NCBI RefSeq assembly: GCF_018324685.1
Contig: NZ_AP023354.1
Coordinates: 6,406,426 to 6,470,425 of the forward strand
DNA: 64,000 nucleotides
Direction of reading: 5' to 3'
From: Actinocatenispora sera
GTDB taxonomy: Bacteria; Actinomycetota; Actinomycetes; Mycobacteriales; Micromonosporaceae
In this document: in pieces, positions 53,739-61,931 of the stretch
Numbering within the stretch: the first letter of the stretch is position 1
Layout: each line of letters opens with the position of its first letter
Made by a program: the position numbers and the translations under genes
The notes under the pieces: generated by a model
Seen by the model: the letters and a program-made list of their open reading frames with translations, nothing else
The model's database searches: none
What the model was told of the DNA's origin: nothing

Positions 53739-54692
53739 CTACTGTGGACTGTCGGCGGTGAAGGTCACCGGGTCGCCGAAGCCGAGCGCGTCGATGCCGT
53801 ACTCGTGCAGCGCGCCGACCGCGAGCGTCCGGCGGTACGCGGAGAAGTTCAGCACGTGCGCGATCATCTCGCCGTAGCTGAACGTACGAGGCGGATCGCA
53901 GGTCACGTCGACGAACGTGGTGTCCTCCTCGCCGCGGGCCCGGATCCCGTTGGCCAGGTCGAGAAACGCCGGCCCCGCCACCGCGTACCGGCGGCGCAGC
54001 GCCGGCAGCGTCCGTTCGGAGTCCGGCAGTTCGGAGCCGATCGGGTCGCCGCCCGGCGGCCGCTGGCCCTGCACCGCGGCGGTCCACCGTTCCTTGGTGG
54101 ACACCAGGGTGTGCAGCAGGCCGCGCAGCCCGTCGCCGGCGTCCAGCGCGTCGACGCTCATCGTGATGGGCCGATCCAACACCTCGTCCGGCAGCGTCTC
54201 GGCGTGCCGCAGGATCTCGCCGACCAGCCAGTTGTCGTGGGCCAGGATCGTGGTGGTGACGTCCATGCTGGACCTCCTCGGGTCGCCGGGCACCCGCAGG
54301 TTGCCCGGGGGATGGAAATGAATGCCGTTGGGGGCGGGCAGGTGTACCCGGCTGCCCGGGTCGCCGTGCAACGCCGACGGTGGCCGCCCGTACGCCCGGC
54401 CGAACGCCCGGGTGAACGCCTCCGGCGAGCCGTAGCCCGCGCGGTAGGCGACCTCGGTGACCGGTGCGCCGTCGCGCAGCTCGCACGCCGCGCGCTCCAG
54501 CAGCAGCCGCCGCCGGAACCCGCCCGGCGCCTCCCCGATCGCCGCTGACACCAGCCGATCGAAGTGGTACCGGGACAGGTACGCGCGGGCCGCGAGCGCC
54601 GCGCCGTCCGTCTCGTCGCCGGCCTGGTCCGCGACGCTGTCGACGATCACGTCGAGCAGGTCGCGGAGCCGGTCTCGTCCCGTATCCGACAT
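53739..54692 (-). CDS. AraC-type regulator fused to a DinB-like domain
   Basis: A 317-residue fusion. The N-terminal 110 residues are an AraC-type double helix-turn-helix (YHFDRLVSAAIGEAPGGFRRRLLLERAACELRDGAPVTEVAYRAGYGSPEAFTRAFGRAYGRPPS). The remaining half is a DinB-like four-helix domain (TTILAHDNWLVGEILRHAETL, ALDAGDGLRGLLHTLVSTKERW, SYGEMIAHVLNFSAYRRTLAV), whose three histidines could hold metal. Fusions of this kind may sense a thiol or metal. The start is ATG 54692; convergent with the galactosidase, with which it may or may not be connected. Confidence 0.85.
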   Translation of the reverse strand: MSDTGRDRLRDLLDVIVDSVADQAGDETDGAALAARAYLSRYHFDRLVSAAIGEAPGGFRRRLLLERAACELRDGAPVTEVAYRAGYGSPEAFTRAFGRAYGRPPSALHGDPGSRVHLPAPNGIHFHPPGNLRVPGDPRRSSMDVTTTILAHDNWLVGEILRHAETLPDEVLDRPITMSVDALDAGDGLRGLLHTLVSTKERWTAAVQGQRPPGGDPIGSELPDSERTLPALRRRYAVAGPAFLDLANGIRARGEEDTTFVDVTCDPPRTFSYGEMIAHVLNFSAYRRTLAVGALHEYGIDALGFGDPVTFTADSPQ

Positions 54693-54922
54693 GAGTCCAT
54701 CATCGGCGGCGGCCCGGCCCGCCGCCTGATCCTGCTTGCGGTACCGCCGGTCATCGCGATTCGCCCACCTGGGGCGAGGCCCACCAAACAGGCGGTATGC
54801 ACTCGGGCCCGCCGCCGGTTGCGACGCGCCTACGGTGACGGCCGGCAGACCCGGTTGGCGGCACCGCCCGGAGCCTCGACGGTCGTCCCCCACCTTTGCG
54901 TGCGGAGCCCTAAGGTGACCTG

Positions 54923-55288
54923 ATGGGGCACATCATCGGGGTGCACACGCTGGTCTACGCCGACGATCCGGAGGCGGCGTGGGCGTTCTTCCGCGACGTG
55001 CTGGAGTGGCCGTACGTGGACGCCCACGGTGGCTGGTTGATCTTCGGTACCGGCCCGTCCGAGCTGGGCGTGCATCCCACCCGCGAGGACGGCAGCCAAC
55101 CGCTGCACGAGATCACGCTGATGTGCGACGACATCGAGCAGGCGGTGGCGGACCTGACCGCGCGCGGCGCCCGGTTCACCCAGCAGGTCGAGACCGAGAG
55201 CTTCGGCCGCACCGCCCGCGTCGCGGTGCCCGGCGCCGGCGACATGCTGCTCTACCAGCCGACCCACCCCACCGCGTACCAGCGGTGA
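54923..55288 (+). CDS. VOC family protein
   Basis: A 121-residue glyoxalase/bleomycin-resistance-fold protein with the paired beta-alpha-beta-beta-beta units of a vicinal oxygen chelate domain (HTLVYADDPEAAWAFFRDVLEWPYVDAHGGWLIFGTG; HEITLMCDDIEQAVADLTARGARF). His8 and Glu residues may bind metal. The substrate is unknown. Convergent with the GNAT gene, 22 bases apart. Confidence 0.86.
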   Translation: MGHIIGVHTLVYADDPEAAWAFFRDVLEWPYVDAHGGWLIFGTGPSELGVHPTREDGSQPLHEITLMCDDIEQAVADLTARGARFTQQVETESFGRTARVAVPGAGDMLLYQPTHPTAYQR

Positions 55289-55295
55289 CCACACA

Positions 55296-55308
55296 GTCCA
55301 CTGTGGAC
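55296..55308. terminator. Short palindrome between the convergent VOC and GNAT genes
   Basis: GTCCACTGTGGAC, a perfect 13-base palindrome filling the 22-base gap between two convergent genes. It is too short for a stable stem-loop in RNA, so a terminator role is doubtful; the same motif recurs elsewhere in the window. Confidence 0.4.
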
Positions 55309-55310
55309 GA

Positions 55311-56171
55311 TCAGGTGATGAAGCGCCAGCGGCCGGCGTCGGCCACCGGCCGGTAGCCGATCCGCTGGTAGATCGCGTTCGAGGTCGGGTTGGCCAGGTC
55401 GGTGAACAGCGTGCAGGCCGCCGCGCCGGCATCCAGCGCGGCCTGGCTGGTCGCCGCGACCAGCGCGCTGGCGTAGCCGCGGCCGCGCAGTTCCGGCGGC
55501 GTGTACACGGCACTGACCCGGACCACGCCCGCCGCCGGCGGCGACGTCCAGTTCATCGCGACGGGCCGAACGCCCAGCCCGGTGCCGGCCCGGTCCTCGT
55601 CGGTCCAGACCCACAACCGGCCCGCCGCGACCCGCTCTGCCAGCCGCGCGTCCGGCACCTCGGTGCCGGTCTCCGCCGCGAACGCCGACACCCAGCCGGA
55701 CAGCACCGGCAGCTCCGCCGGTACCGCCGGGCGGGCCGCGCCGCGCGCGCCGGCCGCTGGCGTGACGGCGTCGAGACGGTAGATCCGTTGCGCCATCCAC
55801 AGTTCCGCCCGGACGCCGGTCGCCGCCGAGTATCGGGCGACGAACGGGTCACCGGACACGCGCGGGCCGACCACGCCGCCCAGCCGGGCCGGCCGGGCGA
55901 GGCACCAGTCGGCCACCGCGGCGACCGCCTCGGCCGGCATCGCGGCGAGCAGCAACTCGTGCGGCGGCGTCCGCACCGCCACCCCGAGCAATCCGCCGTC
56001 GTCCGCACAGACCCGCAGCCACCAGGCGTCCGGCTCGACCGGTACGGTGCCGTCGACGCGCTGGCCGACCAGCGACGCGGGTACCGCGTGCAGCACCGGG
56101 TCGGCGGCGAGCCAGTCACCGGCCCGCTGCCGGAACACCGTCACGTCCTCGTCCCGGTACACCCGTGTCAT
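55311..56171 (-). CDS. GNAT family N-acetyltransferase
   Basis: A 286-residue acetyltransferase. The C-terminal GNAT domain has the acetyl-CoA loop ELRGRGYASALVAATSQAALDAG and the terminal LANPTSNAIYQRIGYRPV typical of the FR47/RimI-like group. The N-terminal half is a degenerate second GNAT-like fold. The substrate is unknown. The start is ATG 56171; a much longer frame upstream crosses the repeat array and is not used. Confidence 0.86.
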   Translation of the reverse strand: MTRVYRDEDVTVFRQRAGDWLAADPVLHAVPASLVGQRVDGTVPVEPDAWWLRVCADDGGLLGVAVRTPPHELLLAAMPAEAVAAVADWCLARPARLGGVVGPRVSGDPFVARYSAATGVRAELWMAQRIYRLDAVTPAAGARGAARPAVPAELPVLSGWVSAFAAETGTEVPDARLAERVAAGRLWVWTDEDRAGTGLGVRPVAMNWTSPPAAGVVRVSAVYTPPELRGRGYASALVAATSQAALDAGAAACTLFTDLANPTSNAIYQRIGYRPVADAGRWRFIT

Positions 56172-56310
56172 GACCACAGCCTGCCCGTCGCGCGGCGCAC
56201 CGGCCAGGGGGATTCGGACACAGAGCCTGGCGCGGCGCGGCGGTCGTACGGGAGGGGTGGACCGCCGCGCTCCGTCCTCAGGGCTGATCGCCGGGCTCGG
56301 TCCTCGCGGA

Positions 56311-56480
56311 AGGGTGACCGCCGCGCCCGTCGCACCGGCGGGGTGAATCGTCGCGCCCGTCGTACCGGCGGGGTGAATCGTCGCGCCCGTCGTACCGGCG
56401 GGGTGAATCGTCGCGCCCGTCGTACCGGCGGGGTGAATCGTCGCGCCCGTCGTACCGGCGGGGTGAGTCGTCGCGCCCGG
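56311..56480. repeat. 30-bp tandem repeat, about 5.5 copies
   Basis: Exact 30-base period; units begin at 56311 (variant), 56341, 56371, 56401, 56431 and 56461 (partial). The unit contains GGGGTGAATCGTCGCGCCCG and TCGTACCGGC, and the central four copies are identical. It occupies the divergent promoter region between the GNAT and RpiB-like genes. Confidence 0.92.
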
Positions 56481-56535
56481 GTTGTCCGGGAACGGCGCCG
56501 GTCGCCGGGCGGGCGCTCCGACGTAGGCTCGGGGA

Positions 56536-56970
56536 ATGCGGATTGCGGTGGCGGCCGACTCCACCGACGGGGTGGCGGCGATGCTGGTCGACGAGCTGGG
56601 CCGGCGCGGTCACGAGGTGCTCGTGCACGGCGCGCTCGCGGCCGGCGACCGGGCCGACTGGGCGTGGTCGGCGGAGGCGGCGGCCCGCGACGTGGCCGCC
56701 GGCCGGGCCGAGCAGGCGGTGGTCTGCTGCTGGACCGGCACCGGCGCGTCGATCGCCGCGAACAAGGTGGCAGGGGTGCGCGCCGCGCTGTGCGGCGACG
56801 CGTACACCGCGACCGGAGCCCGCCGCTGGAACGACGCGAACGTGCTCGCGCTGAGCCTGCGTACGGTGTCGGAGCCGACGCTGGTGGAGATCCTGGACGC
56901 CTGGTTCGCCGGGGCGCCGAGCAGCGATCCGGAGGACGCGGCGAACGTGGCACACACCGCCGACATCTGA
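56536..56970 (+). CDS. RpiB/LacAB family sugar-phosphate isomerase
   Basis: A 144-residue isomerase-fold protein related to ribose-5-phosphate isomerase B and galactose-6-phosphate isomerase. Visible hallmarks: IAVAADSTDGVAAMLVDEL, VVCCWTGTGASIAANKVAGVRAALC and WNDANVLALSLR. The catalytic Cys in the CGSGIG motif is replaced by a CCWTGTG variant and the His of RPIB proteins is not obvious, so the precise substrate is open. Stand-alone gene. Confidence 0.85.
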   Translation: MRIAVAADSTDGVAAMLVDELGRRGHEVLVHGALAAGDRADWAWSAEAAARDVAAGRAEQAVVCCWTGTGASIAANKVAGVRAALCGDAYTATGARRWNDANVLALSLRTVSEPTLVEILDAWFAGAPSSDPEDAANVAHTADI

Positions 56971-57062
56971 CCGCCCGGACCGGCCACCGGCTCGCCGCAG
57001 CCGGCATCGATCGAGGAGCGCGCGGATTCGAACCCGGCCTCCCGGGCGGCCCCGCGGCGATC

Positions 57063-58013
57063 TCAAGGCGCCGTGGCCGGCTCCGCGGTCGGTCGATCGA
57101 CGTCGCGGGCCTGCGCGAGGCGGGTACGGGCGTGCTCGTGCGCGACGGTGAGCGCGTCGGCGGCGGCGGTCGCGACGTGCGGCACCACGCCGGTGCCCTC
57201 CCAGTCGGTGCCGGTGATCGGGTTGATCGCGCGGCAGGTGGGGATGCTCGCCTCCAGGTGCGGCCCGAGCCGGACCCCGATGCGCGGGTGCGCGCCACCG
57301 CCGGTGGTCTCGCCGACCAGGGTGGCGCGCCCGGTGTGGCGCAGGTCGTACGCGAGCTCCTCGCCGCCGGAGAACGTCTGGTGGCTGGTGAGTACGTACA
57401 CGGGACGCTGCGTGCCGTAGTGCGGGCCGGGCACGTGCGGCAGCGTCCAGAACTGGATGGTGGAATCGGTGCCGCGGTCGTACACGTCGTTGAGGTGTGT
57501 CTCGGCCGGCAGCAGGTAGGTGAGGAAGTACGCGACGGAGCCGGGATCGCTGCCGGTGCAGCCCCGCAGGTCGAGGATGAGTGCGTCGGTGTACCGCAGG
57601 ATCTGCATCGCCGCGGTGATCTCGTCACCGACCAGGTGCACGCCGAACAGCGCCGGCGAGATCTCCAGCAGGCCGATGTTGCCGTCCAACCGCTCGATCC
57701 GGCCGATGCCGCTCATGGTGCGCTGGACCCGGCGTTCGTAGAGCGCCTCGGCGATGGCGTGCTCGTCGCCGTCCTCGGGGATCGGTTCGGTGTGGTGGAT
57801 CAGCCGCAGGTGCCCGTCGTCGTTTCCGCGCTGCAGGTCGGCGGTGACCAGCTCGGCGAGGGTCGCCTCGTCCGTGGCGGCGGCGTACCGGCCGGCCGCG
57901 GCCGCGGCGGCCAGCTGCGCGGCGATCTTCTCGCCCAGCTCGGCGAAGACGTACCGGGTGGCGACGAGTTCGCCGACCTCGGCCAGGATCCGGTCGATGT
58001 CCGCGGGTTCCAT
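57063..58013 (-). CDS. S41 family peptidase (IRBP-like)
   Basis: A 316-residue protein resembling the peptidase module of the C-terminal processing/tricorn S41 family. An N-terminal helical domain (MEPADIDRILAEVGELVATRYVF) precedes the core domain (IGLLEI, ALILDLRGCTGSDPGSV, YVLTSHQTFSGGEELAYDL, RATLVGETTGGGAH), in which Ser of FSGGE is the expected nucleophile. There is no PDZ domain and no signal peptide, so it is probably cytoplasmic. Divergent from the ArsR gene 99 bases away, which may regulate it. Confidence 0.87.
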   Translation of the reverse strand: MEPADIDRILAEVGELVATRYVFAELGEKIAAQLAAAAAAGRYAAATDEATLAELVTADLQRGNDDGHLRLIHHTEPIPEDGDEHAIAEALYERRVQRTMSGIGRIERLDGNIGLLEISPALFGVHLVGDEITAAMQILRYTDALILDLRGCTGSDPGSVAYFLTYLLPAETHLNDVYDRGTDSTIQFWTLPHVPGPHYGTQRPVYVLTSHQTFSGGEELAYDLRHTGRATLVGETTGGGAHPRIGVRLGPHLEASIPTCRAINPITGTDWEGTGVVPHVATAAADALTVAHEHARTRLAQARDVDRPTAEPATAP

Positions 58014-58077
58014 GGCTTCCTCCGTTGGTCGTGCCGGCCCGGCGCGACGCCCGGCCGCGGCAAGTAGAGCAGACCGG

Positions 58078-58106
58078 TTGACAAAGCGTCAAGACTTCCG
58101 GACACT
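58078..58106 (+). promoter_or_regulatory. Promoter and operator of the ArsR gene
   Basis: TTGACA (58078-58083) with a -10-like GACACT (58101-58106), 17 bases apart, points to a start of transcription at or near GTG 58113, so a leaderless mRNA. TTGAC-N5-GTCAA (58078-58092) is a perfect dyad overlapping the -35 region and a likely repressor site. Confidence 0.55.
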
Positions 58107-58112
58107 TTCCTG

Positions 58113-58712
58113 GTGATCGAACCCGAGGACTCCCTGCGGATCGAGACCGCCGCCCAACACCGGGCTCTGGGACATCCGCTCCGCCAGCGGCTGCTGTTCT
58201 CGCTCGGCCAGCAGCCCGCGACCACCAGCCAGCTCGCCGCCGCGCTCGGCATCGCGAAGGGCAGCGTCGGCCACCACCTCAAGACCTTGAGGGAGGCGGG
58301 TCTGGTTCGCGTCGTGGAGACCCGGCAGGTGCGCGGCGGCACCGAGCAGTACTACCAGCGCACCGCCCGGCGGATGGACCTCGACGACCCGAGCCACGCC
58401 GCCACCTCCGCCATGCTCACCGGCCTCGCCGACGAGCTGTCCGTGGCCGACGACGATCCGCTGCTCGTGCTCCGGCACGTACGGCTGACCGACGCGCAGG
58501 CGCACCGGCTGCGCGCGGCGCTGGCGGAGATCGCCGAGAGCGCCACCGACGACGGTGCCGAAGCGCCCCGGCACGGCCTCCTCGTCGCCATGTACCGGCA
58601 ACGCGACGCCACCGCCGCCGACCCGAGCCGGGCCCGCCCCGCCACGCCGCACGCAGGTGCCGCGTCAGCCGGCCCTTCGGCATCCCCGGCGAACCCCGCA
58701 GCGGACAGCTGA
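58113..58712 (+). CDS. ArsR/helix-turn-helix 20 family regulator
   Basis: A 199-residue regulator with a winged helix (AQHRALGHPLRQRLLFSLGQQPATTSQLAAALGIAKGSVGHHLKTLREAGLVRVV) typical of the HTH_20/ArsR group and a helical C-terminal half. There is no metal-binding Cys motif. It probably controls the divergent S41 peptidase gene and itself. The tail (about 170-199) is Ala/Pro-rich. Confidence 0.86.
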   Translation: MIEPEDSLRIETAAQHRALGHPLRQRLLFSLGQQPATTSQLAAALGIAKGSVGHHLKTLREAGLVRVVETRQVRGGTEQYYQRTARRMDLDDPSHAATSAMLTGLADELSVADDDPLLVLRHVRLTDAQAHRLRAALAEIAESATDDGAEAPRHGLLVAMYRQRDATAADPSRARPATPHAGAASAGPSASPANPAADS

Positions 58713-58752
58713 CCCATCCGCCCGGTGTGCGTTCGGCCCAGCGGAGGCTCGA

Positions 58753-60030
58753 TCAACCACGCCGGGCTTCGCCGACGCTTCGGGCGGTGGGTCGGCCGGC
58801 GCGCGGGGAGGGCGGTGGGGCGGCCGGCTCCCGGGCGGACAGCTGGGCCCGGGTGGGCAGCAGCAGCGGGGTGGCGAGTAGGAGCACCCCCGCCACGGTG
58901 ATCGCGGTGCGCGGGCTGGTCACCGTCGCGAGGATTCCCCACAGCGCGGTCAGGCCGGCCTGGACGATCTTGCCCGCGGCGCTCCAGGTCCCGAGCAGCG
59001 GGGCGGCGTGGCCGGTCGGCGCCCGCTGCAACCGTTCGGTGGCGTGGATCGGGTTGTACACGCCCATGCAGGTGATCAGCAACGCCTCGACGGCGATCAC
59101 GACCAGCAGGCCGGCGAGCCCGGGCCGCACGAACGCCAGCCCGACCGGGAACAGCGCGCGCAGCCAGCCGGCGACCCGCAGCACCCGGTACCGGCCGAAC
59201 CGGGCGGCGAGGCGGGCGGACAGCCGGGCGCCCAGGAACCCGCCCAGCGCGGGCACACCGAAGGCGAGGCCGTACTGCCAGACCGGCATCCGGTAGCGGC
59301 CGAGCAGCAGCACGGACAGCAGCGGCATCCCGGCCACGATCAGCCCGCCGACGAGTACCGAGTTGGCGAACAGCCGCCGCAGCACCGGGTCACCGGCGAT
59401 GGACCGCGCGCCGGTGAGCAGGTCGGCGCCGCGGGCCGTGCCGCGGGGCGTCACGACGTCGCCGCCCCGGATGCGCAGCACGCCGAGCGCGGACAGCAGG
59501 TAGCTGAGCGCGTCCGCGGCGACGGTGGCGACCGGGCCGAGCAGCCCGACGAGCGCCCCGCCGAGCGGCGGTCCCACCGCTGTCGCCACCCAGCTCGTCG
59601 CCTCGAACCGCCCGTTCGCGTCGAGCAGAGCGGTACCGGCGGCGAGGTGCTTGAGGTACGCACCGGACGCGGCGGTGAACGCGATCCCGGCGGCGCCGGA
59701 GACGACCGCGACGGCCAGCAGCTGCCCGTACGAGAGCAGGCCGAACAGGTGGCAGATCGGGATGCTCGCCAGCGCCGCGAACCGGACCAGGTCCATCGTC
59801 ACCAGTACCGGTCGCTTGGCGTGGTGCGCCACCCAGGGCCCGAGCGGGAACGCCACGAGGGCCGCAACGGCGAGGCCGGCCGCCTCCAGCAGCGACACCG
59901 CGAACGCCGGCGCGTGCAGCACCCGCACCGCGATCAGCGGGAACGCGCCGAAGGCGAGCCACGTCCCGTACGTGCTCACCGCGTACGCCGCCCACAACCG
60001 GCCGACCTCGTTGCCCACCCGTGCCCGCAT
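58753..60030 (-). CDS. MFS transporter
   Basis: A 425-residue major facilitator with 12 predicted helices (AAYAVSTYGTWLAFGAFPLIAVRVL, LEAAGLAVAALVAFPLGPWVAHHAKRPVLVTMD...). The pattern is that of actinobacterial drug/macrolide exporters. The start is ATG 60030 after GGGGAG. Divergent from the LysR gene by 150 bases, so the regulator may control it. Confidence 0.88.
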   Translation of the reverse strand: MRARVGNEVGRLWAAYAVSTYGTWLAFGAFPLIAVRVLHAPAFAVSLLEAAGLAVAALVAFPLGPWVAHHAKRPVLVTMDLVRFAALASIPICHLFGLLSYGQLLAVAVVSGAAGIAFTAASGAYLKHLAAGTALLDANGRFEATSWVATAVGPPLGGALVGLLGPVATVAADALSYLLSALGVLRIRGGDVVTPRGTARGADLLTGARSIAGDPVLRRLFANSVLVGGLIVAGMPLLSVLLLGRYRMPVWQYGLAFGVPALGGFLGARLSARLAARFGRYRVLRVAGWLRALFPVGLAFVRPGLAGLLVVIAVEALLITCMGVYNPIHATERLQRAPTGHAAPLLGTWSAAGKIVQAGLTALWGILATVTSPRTAITVAGVLLLATPLLLPTRAQLSAREPAAPPPSPRAGRPTARSVGEARRG

Positions 60031-60180
60031 CCCGCTCCCCTGCCACAACCGACGTTCGTGCGCCCGGATCAGATCAGCAGCGCCGGCACGGGATCAAACA
60101 ACCGTCGTCCCGGCGAGCCACAACCGTTGGTTGGATCCGAACAGGACGGGCGGCGGTGCGCCCTGCCGTAGGCTGCCGCG

Positions 60181-61116
60181 GTGGACACCGAAGCGATGCG
60201 GTCGTTCGTACGGGCGGCCGAGCTGGGGCAGTTGCAACGCGCCGCCGACGAGCTCGGGGTCAGCCAGCAGGCGGTGTCGAAGCGGATCGCCGCGCTGGAA
60301 CGCGAACTCGGCGTCCGGCTGTTCGTGCGTACCGCCCGGGGCGTCGAGCCGACGCTGGACGGCCAGGCGTTCCTGCCGCACGCGCGGGACATCGTCCGCG
60401 GCGTCGACCGCGCGGTCACCGCGGTACGGCCGGGCTCGCGGGCGCTGCGGATCGACGTGCTCGGGCTGCGGTCGGCCCAGGCGGTGGTGCTGCACGACTA
60501 CTGGCGGGCGCATCCCGGCCTCGATCTCGACGTGGTGACGCTGCGGGTCGAGGACCCGCAGGTGGCGGTCGATGCGGTCCGGACCGGCGACGTGGACGCG
60601 TCCTTTCGTACCGTGACCGACCGCGCCGGACTGCCGCCGGAGGTACGCCAGGTGCCCGCGTTCGACTCGCCGCTGGAGCTGCTCGTCGGCCCGCGCCACC
60701 CGCTCGCCGGTGCGCGGACGCTGGCCCCGGCGCAGCTGCGCGGGTACCGGATCTGGCTCCCGGGCATCAAGCCGCGCAGCGAGTGGGAGAGGTTCTACGA
60801 CGAACTCGTCGCCGCCTTCGACCTGCGCATCGACCCGACCGGGCCGAACTTCGGCAGCGAGGTGTTGCTCGATGCGATCGCCGACTCCGCCGACGTGGCG
60901 ACCCTCGTCGGCGCGCGCGACCGGTACGCCTGGCCGGCGAGCCACGACCTGCGCCGCATCCCGGTCGCCGGCCCGACCCTGGCGTACCCGCTCTCGCTGC
61001 TGGTACCGAGCGCCGATCCGCACCCCGGGTTGCGGCCGATACTCGACCACCTGGCCGGGCTGACACCGCCGGCCGAACCGGTCTGGCACCCCTCGTGGGC
61101 GTCGCACGCCGGGTGA
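60181..61116 (+). CDS. LysR family transcriptional regulator
   Basis: A 311-residue LysR protein: winged helix MRSFVRAAELGQLQRAADELGVSQQAVSKRIAALERELGVRLFVRTARG followed by a substrate-binding domain (LRIDVLGLRSAQAVVLHDYWRAHPGLDLDVV...). The start GTG 60181 has no ribosome site and is likely leaderless. Target candidates are the divergent MFS gene and the following sugar operon. Confidence 0.92.
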   Translation: MDTEAMRSFVRAAELGQLQRAADELGVSQQAVSKRIAALERELGVRLFVRTARGVEPTLDGQAFLPHARDIVRGVDRAVTAVRPGSRALRIDVLGLRSAQAVVLHDYWRAHPGLDLDVVTLRVEDPQVAVDAVRTGDVDASFRTVTDRAGLPPEVRQVPAFDSPLELLVGPRHPLAGARTLAPAQLRGYRIWLPGIKPRSEWERFYDELVAAFDLRIDPTGPNFGSEVLLDAIADSADVATLVGARDRYAWPASHDLRRIPVAGPTLAYPLSLLVPSADPHPGLRPILDHLAGLTPPAEPVWHPSWASHAG

Positions 61117-61141
61117 CTTCTGTCGGAATCATCGAAAGTTA

Positions 61142-61171
61142 TTGACCTCGACAGCAAAAGGCTTTTAGCGT
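61142..61171 (+). promoter_or_regulatory. Promoter of the sugar isomerase-oxidoreductase operon
   Basis: TTGACC (61142-61147) and TAGCGT (61166-61171) separated by 18 bases lie 35 bases before ATG 61206. The surrounding DNA (AAAAGGCTTTTAGC) is unusually AT-rich for this genome. Confidence 0.5.
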
Positions 61172-61205
61172 TACCGAGTCCGCCACGACGTCCTACGGAG
61201 GCACC

Positions 61206-61931
61206 ATGCTCGGTGTCCAGCTGTACTCAGTCCGCGACCGCCTCGCCGCCGACCGTGACGCCACGCTGCGCCGCGTCGCCGAGCTCGGCTACCAGGCGGT
61301 CGAATGGTTCAACCCGACCGACGATCCCGCCGGCCTGCGCACCCTCGCCGCCCGGCACGGCCTGACCGTGTGGAGCACGCACGCGCCGCTGCTCGACGAC
61401 GCCGACGCGATCCTCGACGCCGCGACCACGGTCGGCACCGACACCGTCGTCGTCCCGTGGCTCGACCCGGACCGGTTCGCCGACCGCGCCGCCGTCGAGC
61501 AGACCGCACAGCGGCTCAACGACGCCGCGAAACGCGCCGCCGAGCGCGGCATCGCGGTCGGCTACCACAACCACTGGTTCGAGCCCGCGCAGCAGGTCGA
61601 CGGGCGGCCGGCGCTGGAGGTACTGGCCGGCGCGCTGGACGACGAGGTGTTCCTGGAGGTCGACGTCTACTGGGCCACCGTCGGCGGGCTCGACGTCCCG
61701 GCGCTGCTGGGCCGGCTCGGCGAGCGGGTCCGCTACCTGCACGTCAAGGACGGCCCGGCCACCACGCCCGAGGCCGCGATGACCGCCGTCGGCGCCGGTA
61801 CGCTCGACATCCCGGCCATCCTCGCCGCGGCGCCGCAGGCCCGCCGCATCGTCGAGCTCGACCGGTGCGACACCGACATGTTCGCCGCGCTGGCCGACAG
61901 CATCGGTTACCTGCGCGAGGTGGCCTCGTGA
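61206..61931 (+). CDS. Sugar phosphate isomerase/epimerase (AP endonuclease-type TIM barrel)
   Basis: A 241-residue TIM-barrel protein of the xylose isomerase-like AP2Ec family. Features are GVQLYSVRDRLAADRDATLRRVAELGYQAVEWF, GYHNHWFE, and LEVDVYWATVGG with the metal-ligand Glu and Asp. GGAGG lies 7 bases upstream of ATG 61206. It is the first gene of a two-gene operon with the oxidoreductase, the pair seen in inositol or sugar catabolism; the substrate is unknown. Confidence 0.9.
   Translation: MLGVQLYSVRDRLAADRDATLRRVAELGYQAVEWFNPTDDPAGLRTLAARHGLTVWSTHAPLLDDADAILDAATTVGTDTVVVPWLDPDRFADRAAVEQTAQRLNDAAKRAAERGIAVGYHNHWFEPAQQVDGRPALEVLAGALDDEVFLEVDVYWATVGGLDVPALLGRLGERVRYLHVKDGPATTPEAAMTAVGAGTLDIPAILAAAPQARRIVELDRCDTDMFAALADSIGYLREVAS

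Noticed and set aside
56311-56480. CRISPR array
   Set aside because: The 30-bp repeats are directly adjacent with no unique spacers, and no cas genes are nearby.
56995-57062. tRNA-like T loop (GGTTCGAATCC on the minus strand)
   Set aside because: The TTCGAAT loop is there, but the flanking bases do not form a five-pair T stem and no acceptor, D or anticodon arms can be drawn nearby.
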